Positions 17,250 to 25,920 are shown, counted from the stretch's first letter. The stretch is DNA of 64,000 bases from CAVVIG01 sp050249955 (GCA_050249955.1 JBFWPN010000001.1:434001-498000); one strand, 5' to 3'. Notes: a model not told the origin generated them from the letters alone. Made by a program: numbers and translations.

Positions 17250-19628
17250 GTGAACGCCGAGCTGATCCGGCTCGGCTCCGGCTTTCTGGATCATGGACAG
17301 GCGCACGCGATGATGCCCGGCCGCGAGCGGGGCTTCCTGGCGGCGGTCGCGGCCCTCTACACGGCCGGTGGGCGTGCGCCGCTGTGCAGCCCGGGCATCG
17401 TCGAGGACATGCGGGACGTCCTCGCCAGGCAGGCCGATGCGCATGCGGTGATGCAGACCGCCCTGGCCGCGCTGGGCGTCGCGGACCACGACGTGGAGCC
17501 GTTCCTGACGGCCACCGCACTGGCGTTGCCGGGATGGGCAGGCATGTTCTCTCGGCACGAGCGGCATCCCGAGGAACAGCCCGGCCACACGCCTGCGACA
17601 CTCGCCGACTTCATGGCGGTCCGGCTCCTGCTGGAGCGGCGCGCAATCGAGCGGGTGGCGCGACGCCTGGGCGTGCCATCGACCTGGTCCGAGCTGCGGT
17701 CGCGTATTCCCGCACCGCCGCCGCGGCCCGCGTTGCTCGACGCCGCCCTGCTGTGGTGGATCGTGCGCTCGGCCGAGATGAGCCGGCAGGAGGTGATCGA
17801 CCTCCCGGACGCCGCCCTTGCGCAGGCCTGGCAGGCATGCGAGCAGTTCCCGCCGCTGCGACGACGGCAGCTGTTCCACGAAGCCTACGAGCGGACCTAC
17901 CGCCGCTCCGTGCTGAACGCCATCGCCAGGCGGCGCGCCCTGCCGGACGAGACGGCGACCGCGCGCCCGCGCGCGCAGTTCGTGTTCTGCATCGACGAGC
18001 GCGAGGAGTCGATCCGGCGGGCGATCGAGGAACAGCACCCGCTCTACACCACCTTCGGCGTGGCCGGGTTCTTCGGCCTGGCGATGGACTACCGGGGCCT
18101 GTACGACCACGAGGCCGCTGCGCACTGCCCGGTGGTGGTCACGCCGGCGCACGAGGTGCACGAGCATCCCATCTACACCGAGTTGAGCTGGCACGACCTG
18201 CGGCTCGGGCTGCGTGACCGCTGGCACGCCTGGGAGCGGCGCGCGGCTTCCGCGTCCCGCACGCTGGCCGGCGGCGCGGGTATCTCGTTCCTGCTGGGTC
18301 CACTGTCGGTGTTGAAGACGCTCGCGCAGGTGCTCGCCCCGCGCTCGTTCGCCATGTTCGCGGAGCGGGTGCTGTCGAAGGTGGCGCCCCGGCCGACAAC
18401 CCGGCTCTCGGCGTTCCGTGCCGAGACCGACGCCGGAGCCGCCGCGGCGGCGTCGGGCAAGCCGGTCGGATTCTCCATCGATGAAGCCGCGGACCGCGTG
18501 ACGGCGACGCTGCGCAACATCGGCCTGGTGCGCGACTTCGCGCCGGTCGTGGTCGTGCTCGGCCACGGCTCGACCAGCCTGAACAACCCTCACGAGTCCG
18601 CGCACGACTGTGGTGCGTGCGGCGGACGGCGGGGCGGCGCGAACGCGCGGCTGTTCGCCGACATGGCCAACCGGCCGGACGTGCGCGAGCGGGTCCGCGC
18701 GCGCGGCGTCGACATTCCGCGCGACGTCTGGTTCGTCGGCGCGCTCCACGACACCGCCAGCGACGCCGTGACCTACTACGACATCGAGATGCTGCCGCGC
18801 GGCCATGCGGCGCACTTCGAGGAGGCGTACCAGGTGCTCGAGCGCGCCCGACGCGAGAACGCACTCGAGCGGAGCCGGCGCTTCGACGATGCCCCGCTCG
18901 ACAGCACGCCGGAGGGGGCGCTCCGGCACGTGGAGGAGCGGTCGACGCTCCTGGCGCAGCCGCGGCCGGAGTACGGTCACTGCACCAACTCGATCTGCAT
19001 CGTGGGCCGACGGTCCATCACCCGAGGCCTGCACCTGGATCGCCGGGCATTCCTGGTCAGCTACGACGCCTCGACCGATCCCGACGCCTCGGTGATCGAG
19101 CGCATCCTGGCCGCCGTCGGGCCGGTGGGCGCCGGCATCAGCCTCGAGTACTACTTCTCCTCGGTCGACAACGCGCGCTTCGGCTGTGGTACCAAGCTCC
19201 CGCACAACGTCACGGGCCTGCTCGGCGTGATGGACGGCCACCAGAGTGACCTCCGGACCGGGTTGCCGCTGCAGATGGTGGAGATTCACGAGCCGATGCG
19301 GCTGCTGCTGATCGTCGAGGCGACGCCGGAGACGCTGCTGCGGGTGGCCTCCCGGCAGGCGGAGGTGGCGGAGCTCGTGGTCAACGCGTGGGTGCAGCTG
19401 GTCTCACTCGACCCTGACACCGGCGCGATGGCGGAGTTCAGGCAGGGCGGCTTCGTGCCCTACATCCCCGAGCCGGTGCTGCTGCCGGTCGTCGAGCGGT
19501 CGCCCGAGTGGCACATGCGGAGCCGGGTGCACCTGCCGCCCGCACTGGTGCGGAGCGCGCTACCGGAAGCCGCCGTGGGACACGGCCACCATCCTGAACC
19601 CGTGACGGTGGGGTCTGCCCGTGGCTGA
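17250..19628 (+). CDS. dabA: DabA (DUF2309) main body with zinc site
   Basis: Bulk (792 residues from GTG 17250) of the carbonic-anhydrase-like subunit of a DAB CO2/bicarbonate uptake complex. It shares the reading frame with 16701-17177; joined they make 975 residues plus the stop codon, a normal DabA length. Counting from 16701, the predicted zinc ligands are C430 and D432 (FCIDERE), H622 (VLGHGSTS) and C637 (HDCGACGG). The H-to-C spacing of 15 matches C351/D353/H524/C539 of Halothiobacillus DabA. No good ribosome site precedes 17250, so independent translation is doubtful. The end overlaps dabB by 8 bases. Confidence 0.92.
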   Translation: MNAELIRLGSGFLDHGQAHAMMPGRERGFLAAVAALYTAGGRAPLCSPGIVEDMRDVLARQADAHAVMQTALAALGVADHDVEPFLTATALALPGWAGMFSRHERHPEEQPGHTPATLADFMAVRLLLERRAIERVARRLGVPSTWSELRSRIPAPPPRPALLDAALLWWIVRSAEMSRQEVIDLPDAALAQAWQACEQFPPLRRRQLFHEAYERTYRRSVLNAIARRRALPDETATARPRAQFVFCIDEREESIRRAIEEQHPLYTTFGVAGFFGLAMDYRGLYDHEAAAHCPVVVTPAHEVHEHPIYTELSWHDLRLGLRDRWHAWERRAASASRTLAGGAGISFLLGPLSVLKTLAQVLAPRSFAMFAERVLSKVAPRPTTRLSAFRAETDAGAAAAASGKPVGFSIDEAADRVTATLRNIGLVRDFAPVVVVLGHGSTSLNNPHESAHDCGACGGRRGGANARLFADMANRPDVRERVRARGVDIPRDVWFVGALHDTASDAVTYYDIEMLPRGHAAHFEEAYQVLERARRENALERSRRFDDAPLDSTPEGALRHVEERSTLLAQPRPEYGHCTNSICIVGRRSITRGLHLDRRAFLVSYDASTDPDASVIERILAAVGPVGAGISLEYYFSSVDNARFGCGTKLPHNVTGLLGVMDGHQSDLRTGLPLQMVEIHEPMRLLLIVEATPETLLRVASRQAEVAELVVNAWVQLVSLDPDTGAMAEFRQGGFVPYIPEPVLLPVVERSPEWHMRSRVHLPPALVRSALPEAAVGHGHHPEPVTVGSARG

Positions 19629-20922
19629 CATCATCCCGTTCCTCCTGCTGCTGGCGATCATCGCCCCGCTGCTCACCGTGCCCGCGGTAGGCGTGCGCGT
19701 GCTCCTCGGCGACCGCTTCCCGCCCGAGTCTGTCGCCTACCGGATGACGTCGTTCGGCCTCATGGCCTCGACGGCGGCCAGTGCCTTGGTGTTCGCGAAC
19801 TTCGTCGGGCTGGCCGGTGAACCGGTCAGCGGGGAGATTGCGCTCGGGCGCTGGCTCCAGATCGAGGAGTACGAGATTCCGTTCGTGCTGATGGTCGACC
19901 GGATTTCGGTCACCTTCTCGCTCTTCGCCAACATCCTCACGTCGATGATCGCCCGGTTCTCGAGGACCTACCTGCACAAGGAACCGGGGTTCGTGCGCTT
20001 CTTCGTGCTGCTCGCCTTCTTCGCGAGCGGCACGCAGCTGATCGCGCTCGCCGGGGCGCTCGAGCTGTTCTTCGCGGGCTGGGAGATCGTCGGCATCTCG
20101 TCCGCGCTGTTCATCGGCTACTTCCACGAGCGCGACGAACCGATCCGCTCGTCGGTGCGCGCCTTCGGCACGTACCGGTTCGCCGACGCAGGATTGCTCC
20201 TGGCCACGGCCACCACCTTCGAGCTGCTCGGGTCGGCACGGTTCTCGGCATTCAACCGGGTCTCTGCGCTGACCACCGCCGAGGCGACGGTCATCGCGCT
20301 GCTCTTCCTGCTCTCGGCGATGGGCAAGTCGGCCCAGTTGCCGTTCTCCGGCTGGCTGCCGCGCGCCATGGAGGGTCCGACACCGTCCAGCGCGCTGTTC
20401 TACGGCGCGGTCTCGATCCATGCGGGCCTGTTCCTGCTGCTGCGGGTGTGGCCCGTGCTCGAGCTGTCCCTGGCGGCGCGGGGGGTGGGGATCCTGGTCG
20501 GCCTCTCGACGGCCATCTACGCGTCGGCGGTGGTCCGGACGCATACCGATGCCAAGGGGGCGCTGGCCCACGCGACCCTCGCGCAGGTCGGCCTGATCCT
20601 GGTGGAAATCTGCCTGGGCTGGATCACCCTCGCGCTGGTCCACCTGGTGTGCCATGCGCTGCTGCGCCTTGGCCAGTACCTGAAGGCGCCGAACACCATC
20701 CACGACAGCCATCGTCTCGGGCACGACCATCCGACGCCCTCGCTGCTCCAGCGCCGGGCACCCGCCCTGGCCGCCCGCCTCTACGCCGGCGCGATCCACC
20801 GTCTCCGGCTCGACGAGCGCATCGACGTGGTGATCGCCCCGGCCCTGGCGCTGGCCGGGGCCCTGGACCGGCTCGATCGCCGCCTCCGCCGCGCGCTCTC
20901 GTTCGACGGCTCGCCATCATGA
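19621..20922 (+). CDS. dabB: DabB, NuoL/MrpA-like membrane subunit
   Basis: A 433-residue polytopic protein of the proton-conducting NADH-dehydrogenase subunit 5 group; in DAB complexes it couples ion flow to vectorial CO2 hydration by DabA. Conserved features are LMVDRISVTFSLFANILTSM, an acidic residue in LFFAGWEIVGISSALFIGY, and GKSAQLPFSGWLPRAMEGPT (the key lysine and SGWLP(R/K)AMEGPTP signature of the family). It is shorter than the roughly 550 residues I expect for DabB, and a second Nuo-like gene follows directly. GTG start inside dabA; its TGA overlaps the next ATG (ATGA). Confidence 0.9.
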   Translation: MADIIPFLLLLAIIAPLLTVPAVGVRVLLGDRFPPESVAYRMTSFGLMASTAASALVFANFVGLAGEPVSGEIALGRWLQIEEYEIPFVLMVDRISVTFSLFANILTSMIARFSRTYLHKEPGFVRFFVLLAFFASGTQLIALAGALELFFAGWEIVGISSALFIGYFHERDEPIRSSVRAFGTYRFADAGLLLATATTFELLGSARFSAFNRVSALTTAEATVIALLFLLSAMGKSAQLPFSGWLPRAMEGPTPSSALFYGAVSIHAGLFLLLRVWPVLELSLAARGVGILVGLSTAIYASAVVRTHTDAKGALAHATLAQVGLILVEICLGWITLALVHLVCHALLRLGQYLKAPNTIHDSHRLGHDHPTPSLLQRRAPALAARLYAGAIHRLRLDERIDVVIAPALALAGALDRLDRRLRRALSFDGSPS

Positions 20923-22058
20923 TGTTCGACTGGCTCTCGGCCCCTCTGGAGACGCTGACCTTCTGCGTCGTGCTGCTCCTCGCGCCACAGTTCGGCTCCC
21001 CGGTCAGGCGCGGGGCGCCGCTCACCCTGGCGGCGCTCGCCGGGGCGCTGGTCTCCACCCTGCTCGCCACCGATGGGCGCCTGGCCTACGGCGCGGCGGC
21101 CGCCGCCGCGGTGCTCCACGCTGTGACCGCCTGGCCGGCCACCCGCACCGGCGCGATCTGGCTCGTCGGCTCGGGCCTGCTGGCCGCGGGTGCCGGCGCC
21201 GGGCTGGCGGGCGACCACGTCACGGTCGCCTTCCTGCTCTCGACCCTGGCCATTGCGGTCCGGGTCGGCGTGCTGCCCCTGCATGCCGGGGTGGCCAGCC
21301 TCTGCGATCGCGCGCCGCACGTGCAGACGCAGCAACTGGCGTCGACGGTCGCCCTCGTCTTCGTCCACCTGCGGTTTGTCGACCATCACGACGAGGCCAT
21401 CGCGCTCGCGCCGCTCATCGTCCGTTTCGGGGCGTTCGCGTGCTTCACCGCGGCGCTCATGTCCACGGTGCAGAACGACCTGCGGGGCTTCTTCCGCACC
21501 ACCACCTCCATGCACGGCGGCATGGTGCTGGCAGCCCTCGGCGCGGCCAGCCTGCACAACTATGCGGCGGCGCTGCTCGTCTCCGTGTCCGCCAGCCTCG
21601 CCCTCGGCGGCCTGGGCATCATGGTGGCCTCGCTCGAGGCCCGGGTCGGCCCGGTCGTGTACGGGCGCCCGGGCGGGCGGGCCCAGGCACTCCCCCGGCT
21701 TTCGACGGCCTTCGCCCTGTTTGCGGCGGCCGGCGTGGCGGTTCCCGGCTCGGTGGGTTTCGTCGCGGACGACCTGCTGCTGCACGCCCTGTGGCGGAGC
21801 AGCCCCACGTCGACAGTCGTGGTGATCCTGGCGGCCTCGATGCTCGCCGTGTCGACCCTCATCTGCTACTCGCACGTGTTCCTGGGTCGCCCAGCCGCGG
21901 TGCTCGCCCCCGACCTGCTGCCGCGGGAGCGGGTGGTGGCCGCGCTGCTGGTCGTCATCATCCTCCTGCTCGGATTTGCTCCAGGTGGCCTGCTCTATCC
22001 GGCAGAGAAGTTCCTGACGGTTCCGGAGGCTGCGGTCGCGGAGCTGGCGGGTTCATAA
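20919..22058 (+). CDS. Second NuoM/NuoL-like membrane subunit of the dab operon
   Basis: A 379-residue, strongly hydrophobic protein (about 10 segments) resembling half of a Nuo/Mrp antiporter subunit: RVGVLPLHAGVASLCDRAPH recalls the (K/R)xPxHxWLPxAH loop, and QNDLRGFFRTTTSMHGGMVL recalls the Q-D-(L/I)KR..A.S.I..MG loop, with several usual charged residues replaced. Such 'accessory' Nuo-like genes occur beside some dabB genes, but I cannot name a characterised one. Translationally coupled to dabB by ATGA at 20919-20922, so it is very likely in the same complex. The frame is open further upstream over dabB, which is a shadow. Confidence 0.78.
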   Translation: MMFDWLSAPLETLTFCVVLLLAPQFGSPVRRGAPLTLAALAGALVSTLLATDGRLAYGAAAAAAVLHAVTAWPATRTGAIWLVGSGLLAAGAGAGLAGDHVTVAFLLSTLAIAVRVGVLPLHAGVASLCDRAPHVQTQQLASTVALVFVHLRFVDHHDEAIALAPLIVRFGAFACFTAALMSTVQNDLRGFFRTTTSMHGGMVLAALGAASLHNYAAALLVSVSASLALGGLGIMVASLEARVGPVVYGRPGGRAQALPRLSTAFALFAAAGVAVPGSVGFVADDLLLHALWRSSPTSTVVVILAASMLAVSTLICYSHVFLGRPAAVLAPDLLPRERVVAALLVVIILLLGFAPGGLLYPAEKFLTVPEAAVAELAGS

Positions 22059-22070
22059 TCAGGAAGACGG

Positions 22071-22756
22071 ATGCGACACGCACTCATTGCCCTGCTCTCC
22101 ATCGTGCTCTTCGGCATCACCCCTGCCCACGCGCAGGACTACCAGGACTTCCAGGTGTGGAGCCAGACGGTCGTCATCGGCCAGCTGTCCGAGAACTGGC
22201 GGTCCCACCTCGAGTTGCAGCCCCGCGTCTTCGACAACGGCCGGGAGCTCGGCATCACCATCATCAGAGGCGCCATCGGGCGGCAGCTGACGCCGCGGGT
22301 GAGCCTCTGGGCGGCTATGGGGTGGTGGCCCGCTCGCTGGGTCCGGACACCACGTGGGAGAAGCGGGCGTGGCAGCAGATGCTGGTCAACTTCCCGCGTG
22401 CCGGCACGTGGGCGCCGTCGCTCCGCGTACGGCTGGAGCAGCGGTGGATTCCGCAGCGTGCGGACTCCTCGCACCGGCTGCGCGTGATGGCTCGCGGGCA
22501 GCGCCAGTTCAAGGCCAACAGCCCCTGGCATGTCGCCCTCTATGACGAGGCGATGTTCACGCTCGACACGACGGCGTCAGGCCCGTATCGCGGGTACGAC
22601 CGGAATCGCGCCTTTGGCGGCGTGGGCCGGCGCCTGTCGCCAGCCGCGACCATCGAGGCCGGCTACCTCTGGGAGAACTCCACGGTGAGGGGTCCCGGGC
22701 AGCGCAACGAGCACGTGGGCCTCGTCACGCTCAACCTGGCCTGGCCCCGGCGCTGA
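22071..22756 (+). pseudogene. DUF2490 outer-membrane protein, frameshifted
   Basis: Begins at ATG 22071 (AGGAAG ribosome site) with a signal peptide (FGITPAHAQD) and DUF2490 strands (FQVWSQTVVIGQLSENWRSH, FDNGRELGITIIRGAIGRQL) up to SLWA near 22311. The family continuation (GYGVVARSLGP, WEKRAWQQMLVNF, LRVRLEQRWI, ending VTLNLAWPRR) is in the frame one base back and stops at 22756. Restoring one G in 22311-22315 (GCGGC to GCGGGC) would give W-A-G-Y-G and a 228-residue barrel. As written, translation ends out of frame at 22487. Last gene of the carbon-uptake operon; DUF2490 barrels have no assigned substrate. Confidence 0.75.
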
Positions 22757-22775
22757 CCGATCGCCCAGCCCTTCG

Positions 22776-22798
22776 GGCGGGCCACTCTCCGGCCCGCC
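22776..22798 (+). terminator. Hairpin ending the dab operon
   Basis: GGCGGGCC, a 7-base loop and GGCCCGCC form an 8-bp all-GC stem 20 bases after the DUF2490 stop. It is not followed by a clean T-run. Confidence 0.45.
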
Positions 22799-22910
22799 TG
22801 CCAGCCTTCCGCGCCAGCCCCCGCCCGCTCACCCGATCCCGCGTCGCCGTGAGGGCTTCCGTGCCGCGCCTCACGCGGCGGGCACGTGCCCTATTGCCAC
22901 AGAAATGTGC

Positions 22911-22940
22911 CGACAATTGTCGAAGGCGACAATTCTGTGA
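22911..22940. promoter_or_regulatory. Paired CGACA/TGTCG sites upstream of amt
   Basis: A perfect CGACAATTGTCG (22911-22922) and a near-match CGACA-N4-TGTGA (22927-22940) lie about 105-135 bases before the predicted amt transcript start, the usual place for sigma-54 enhancer sites. The rest of the 22757-23123 gap also holds a palindrome GGGCACGTGCCC at 22880-22891. Confidence 0.55.
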
Positions 22941-23018
22941 CCTTCCACCCTCTTGGCGTGTCCTCCCTAATACCCACCTTTTCAAGCACTTAACCACGAC
23001 ACCGTGAGGCAGCTGATC

Positions 23019-23034
23019 TGGCTCTCCCCTTGCG
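23019..23034 (+). promoter_or_regulatory. Sigma-54 promoter of amt
   Basis: TGGCTC-N5-TTGCG matches TGGCAC-N5-TTGCW at 9 of 11 positions, with GG (23020-23021) and GC (23032-23033) exactly 10 apart. Transcription would start near 23045, about 80 bases before the ATG at 23124. It is the best of the three sigma-54-like elements in the window. Confidence 0.65.
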
Positions 23035-23123
23035 ATTGTTTGGCGCAGACGCGACCCGCACATGGGCGGGCCGGATGTGTGAGGCGTGCGGGGCCCTGCG
23101 GGGCCACCGCACTCGAGGTGAGC

Positions 23124-24350
23124 ATGAACGCTGCAGACACGACATGGATGCTGGTTTCGACCGCCCTGGTCCTCCTGATGACCCCGGCGCTGGCTTTCTT
23201 CTACGGCGGCCTCGTCCGCTCGAAGAATGCGCTGAACACGATGATGATGTCCTTCATCTCGCTCGGCTTCGTCGGCGTGCTCTGGGCGGTGATTGGCTAC
23301 TCGCTGACCTTCACCGAAGGCAGCAACTTCATCGGGGATGCATCGAATGCCCTGCTGCGGGGTGTCGGCCTCGAGGCCAAGGGGACCATCCCGCACCTGC
23401 TCTTCATGTGCTACCAGGGCACCTTCTGCATCATCACGGCGGCGCTCATCTCGGGCGCCATCGTCGAGCGGATGCGGTTTCCCGCCTATGTCACGTTCAT
23501 CACGCTGTGGGCGCTCCTGGTCTACGTGCCGGTCGCGCACTGGGTGTGGGGCGGCGGCTTCCTCGCTGACATGGGCGCGCTCGACTTCGCGGGCGGCACG
23601 GTCGTCCACGTGAACGCCGCGGCCGCCGCGCTGGTCGCCGCAATTGTCATCGGCCCCCGCCGGGACTACAAGAAAGTCGCTCTCGCTCCCCACAACGTGC
23701 CCTTCACGCTGCTCGGCACCGGCCTGCTCTGGTTCGGCTGGTTCGGGTTCAACGCCGGCAGCGCCCTTGCCGCCAGCCCCATCGCCGCCCTCGCCTTCAC
23801 GACCACCATGCTGGCGCCCGCGGGCACGCTCGTCGTCTGGGCCCTGCTCGACATGGTGCGGCTGCAGAAGACCACGGCCGTTGGCGCCGCCACGGCGATT
23901 GTCGTGGGCCTCGTGGCCATCACCCCGGCGGCCGGCTTCGTCGGCCCGATGAGCGCCATCATCCTCGGCGGCCTCGCCGCCATCCCGAGCTACTTCTGCC
24001 TGCTGTGGCGCGCGAAGACGAGCCTCGACGACTCGCTCGACGTGGTGGCCGCGCACGGCGTCGGCGGCACCTTCGGTGCGCTGCTCACCGGCGTCTTCGC
24101 CCAGAAGGCCATGAACGGCGTCGCCGATGGCCTCCTCTTCGGCAACCCGGGTCAGCTCGTCACCCAGGCTATCGCCGTGGCCGTGGCCTGGATCTTCTCC
24201 GGGGTGGTCAGCTTCATCCTGCTCAAGCTCGTGAACATGGTGTTCCCGCTCCGCGCAGACGACGAGGAGCAGTCCATCGGCCTCGACGTGGCCATGCACG
24301 GCGAGGACGCATACGTCCACTCCGGCGGTTCGGAGGCGGCGATCGGCTAG
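23124..24350 (+). CDS. amt: Ammonium transporter
   Basis: A 408-residue, 11-helix Amt/Mep/Rh ammonium channel without a cleaved signal peptide. Signatures: FYGGLVRSKNALNTM, GYSLTFTEGSNFIGD, and the pore histidines H162 (VVHVNAAAAA) and H311 (VVAAHGVGGTFG), equivalent to E. coli AmtB H168 and H318. GAGGTGA just before ATG 23124 decides the start; the upstream open frame covers the sigma-54 promoter and is not coding. P-II normally plugs this channel, and glnB lies 15 kb away with the same upstream control signals. Confidence 0.96.
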   Translation: MNAADTTWMLVSTALVLLMTPALAFFYGGLVRSKNALNTMMMSFISLGFVGVLWAVIGYSLTFTEGSNFIGDASNALLRGVGLEAKGTIPHLLFMCYQGTFCIITAALISGAIVERMRFPAYVTFITLWALLVYVPVAHWVWGGGFLADMGALDFAGGTVVHVNAAAAALVAAIVIGPRRDYKKVALAPHNVPFTLLGTGLLWFGWFGFNAGSALAASPIAALAFTTTMLAPAGTLVVWALLDMVRLQKTTAVGAATAIVVGLVAITPAAGFVGPMSAIILGGLAAIPSYFCLLWRAKTSLDDSLDVVAAHGVGGTFGALLTGVFAQKAMNGVADGLLFGNPGQLVTQAIAVAVAWIFSGVVSFILLKLVNMVFPLRADDEEQSIGLDVAMHGEDAYVHSGGSEAAIG

Positions 24351-24380
24351 CGGGCGGCGTCACACATCACCGCCCGGACA

Positions 24381-24413
24381 CAGCCGGGGCACGCGCATGT
24401 CGTGCCCCGGCTG
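24381..24413 (+). terminator. Strong intrinsic terminator after amt
   Basis: A perfect 13-bp stem (CAGCCGGGGCACG / CGTGCCCCGGCTG) with a 7-base loop, followed by TTCTCTTGT. It lies 30 bases after the amt stop and is the clearest rho-independent terminator in the window. Confidence 0.85.
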
Positions 24414-24577
24414 TTCTCTTGTACGCTGGCGGCGATCGCGTCCATGCGCAGGTCGCCCAGGTGGAACGCCGATGGCGGTCCGCGAGGGACCGCCGGTGCC
24501 ACGTGTCAGGAGGAGACGGTCGGGAGGAGAGATGACGCGTCCGGACGGGTTCCCCCGTCCGGACATGGGGAGGGCGA

Positions 24578-25111
24578 CTACTTCTTGTGCGACGCCGCGT
24601 AGTCCACGGCGAACGTCTTCAGCGCCGGGCTGGTCAGCCCCAACGCCGTCGCCTCGGCCGAGGCACGCTCCGTATCCCACCCGTCGACGACCAGCCGCTT
24701 GATCATCCAGAACGCCGCCGCGCGGTTGCCGCTCGCGCAGTGGACGAAGACCGGCTGGTTGGCCGGCTCGCCAACAGCCGCGATGAACTGATCGACCATC
24801 GCCGGGTCGGGTGACGCTCCGTTGACCGGCAGGTGCACGTACTTGACGCCAGCGGCCTTCGCCGCGGCCGACTCACCCTCAACGTCGGCGCCCGGCTCGT
24901 TCGCCTGCCGCAGGTTGATGATCGTCTTGTAGCCGAGCTTCTTCACCTCGCCGACGCCGGCGGCCGTCGTGGCGCCCGCGCAGGCGATGGTGGACTCGAG
25001 CTTCGCGAAGTTGGTCACGCCAGCCACGGTCGGCTTGGTGACGGTCTGGGCCAGCACACCGGCCGAGAGCATGAACGCGACCGCAACGGCCGCCGCACAG
25101 GTCTTGAACAT
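24578..25111 (-). CDS. Exported DUF442-type phosphatase/sulfur protein
   Basis: A 177-residue protein with a signal peptide (cut near GVLAQT) and a DUF442 'beta-lactamase hydrolase-like' phosphatase fold. The loop VHCASGNRAAAFW (about residue 122) has the family's C-x4-R version of the tyrosine-phosphatase loop, and YKTIINLRQANEPG matches the first strand. DUF442 domains are often linked to sulfide or persulfide oxidation genes. A periplasmic location is predicted. GAGGAGG precedes ATG 25111. It follows the DsrE-like gene by 18 bases, probably one operon. Confidence 0.82.
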   Translation of the reverse strand: MFKTCAAAVAVAFMLSAGVLAQTVTKPTVAGVTNFAKLESTIACAGATTAAGVGEVKKLGYKTIINLRQANEPGADVEGESAAAKAAGVKYVHLPVNGASPDPAMVDQFIAAVGEPANQPVFVHCASGNRAAAFWMIKRLVVDGWDTERASAEATALGLTSPALKTFAVDYAASHKK

Positions 25112-25129
25112 ACCGACTCCTCCTCAGGT

Positions 25130-25846
25130 CTAGGTCACGTAGGCGAACGAATAGCCGCGCTCCTGCGCGCGGTTGACCGCGACGATGCCGGCCGGCACCA
25201 TGTGCGCGTTCGGGATCAGGTTCTCGGTCAGTTCCTTGAAGATGGCGTCGGCGTTGCCACCCGACTTCTGGGCCGCCAGGTTGGCCGTCGCGCGCGTGGC
25301 CATCGCACACACCGCGAAGCGCACCCCACGTTGCGCCATCTGGTCGATGGTCACGTTGACATTGCGCATCAGCTCGCCGTAGCCGCCCACGCGCATCAGG
25401 TTCGTGGTCGGCACCTGCTTCGTCTTGGGATCCAGGAACTTGTCGCCCCGCTCCGAGAGCGCTGCGCTGTACTTGGCCCACATCGCGTCAGTGAACGCGA
25501 ATGAGGTGGACGCATGACGCAGGCAGATGACCTGCGCGAGGTCGGCATCGGTCAGCTTGTAGCCGCTGGCATTGGCCACGAAGTAGTTCCGCGCGAAGAA
25601 GAGCGCCTGCGCAAAGCCGTCCGTGGTCACCGTGTCGTAGAAGAACCGGTGCTTGGCGGTCGTCTGGTCGAACCAGTCGTCCTCAGCGTGCCGGGCGGGC
25701 TGGAACGGGCCGGCCGAGGCGGGTGCCTGCTGGGCCTCGGCGGTTCCGGCGGCGGTGAACGCGGCTCCGAACGCCCCGGCCCCGGCGGCCAGGCGTGAGA
25801 GGAACGAGCGGCGCGCAAGCGGGCCGCGAGCGTGGTCCTGCTTCAT
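25130..25846 (-). CDS. Tat-exported DsrE-like protein
   Basis: A 238-residue protein with a twin-arginine leader (ARRSFLSRLAAGAGAFGAA). The mature part resembles the DsrE/DsrF-like fold seen in small sulfur-carrier proteins: QVICLRHASTSFAF, GVRFAVCAMATRATA with a cysteine in the usual site, and the C-terminal AHMVPAGIVAVNRAQERGY. DsrE proteins move sulfane sulfur on cysteine. It is co-oriented with DUF442 and divergent from a cytochrome c. Family placement is from motif shape only. Confidence 0.7.
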   Translation of the reverse strand: MKQDHARGPLARRSFLSRLAAGAGAFGAAFTAAGTAEAQQAPASAGPFQPARHAEDDWFDQTTAKHRFFYDTVTTDGFAQALFFARNYFVANASGYKLTDADLAQVICLRHASTSFAFTDAMWAKYSAALSERGDKFLDPKTKQVPTTNLMRVGGYGELMRNVNVTIDQMAQRGVRFAVCAMATRATANLAAQKSGGNADAIFKELTENLIPNAHMVPAGIVAVNRAQERGYSFAYVT

Positions 25847-25920
25847 AGGTCTTTGTCCTCGATAGGCTGTCGAAACGACGAAAGTACCGCTACACTACCC
25901 CGTCCGGCGGTCATCCGTCC

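Noticed and set aside
16764..19289. 841-codon minus-strand frame antisense to dabA, crossing the TAG
   Set aside because: Its openness across the dabA stop is explained by codon bias; dabA zinc motifs are on the plus strand.
22880..22891. Palindrome GGGCACGTGCCC as an amt operator
   Set aside because: Single copy and no partner at other nitrogen genes; may be chance in GC-rich DNA.
23004..23123. In-frame extension of amt upstream by 40 codons
   Set aside because: Contains the sigma-54 -24/-12 element and lacks a ribosome site; the ATG at 23124 has one.
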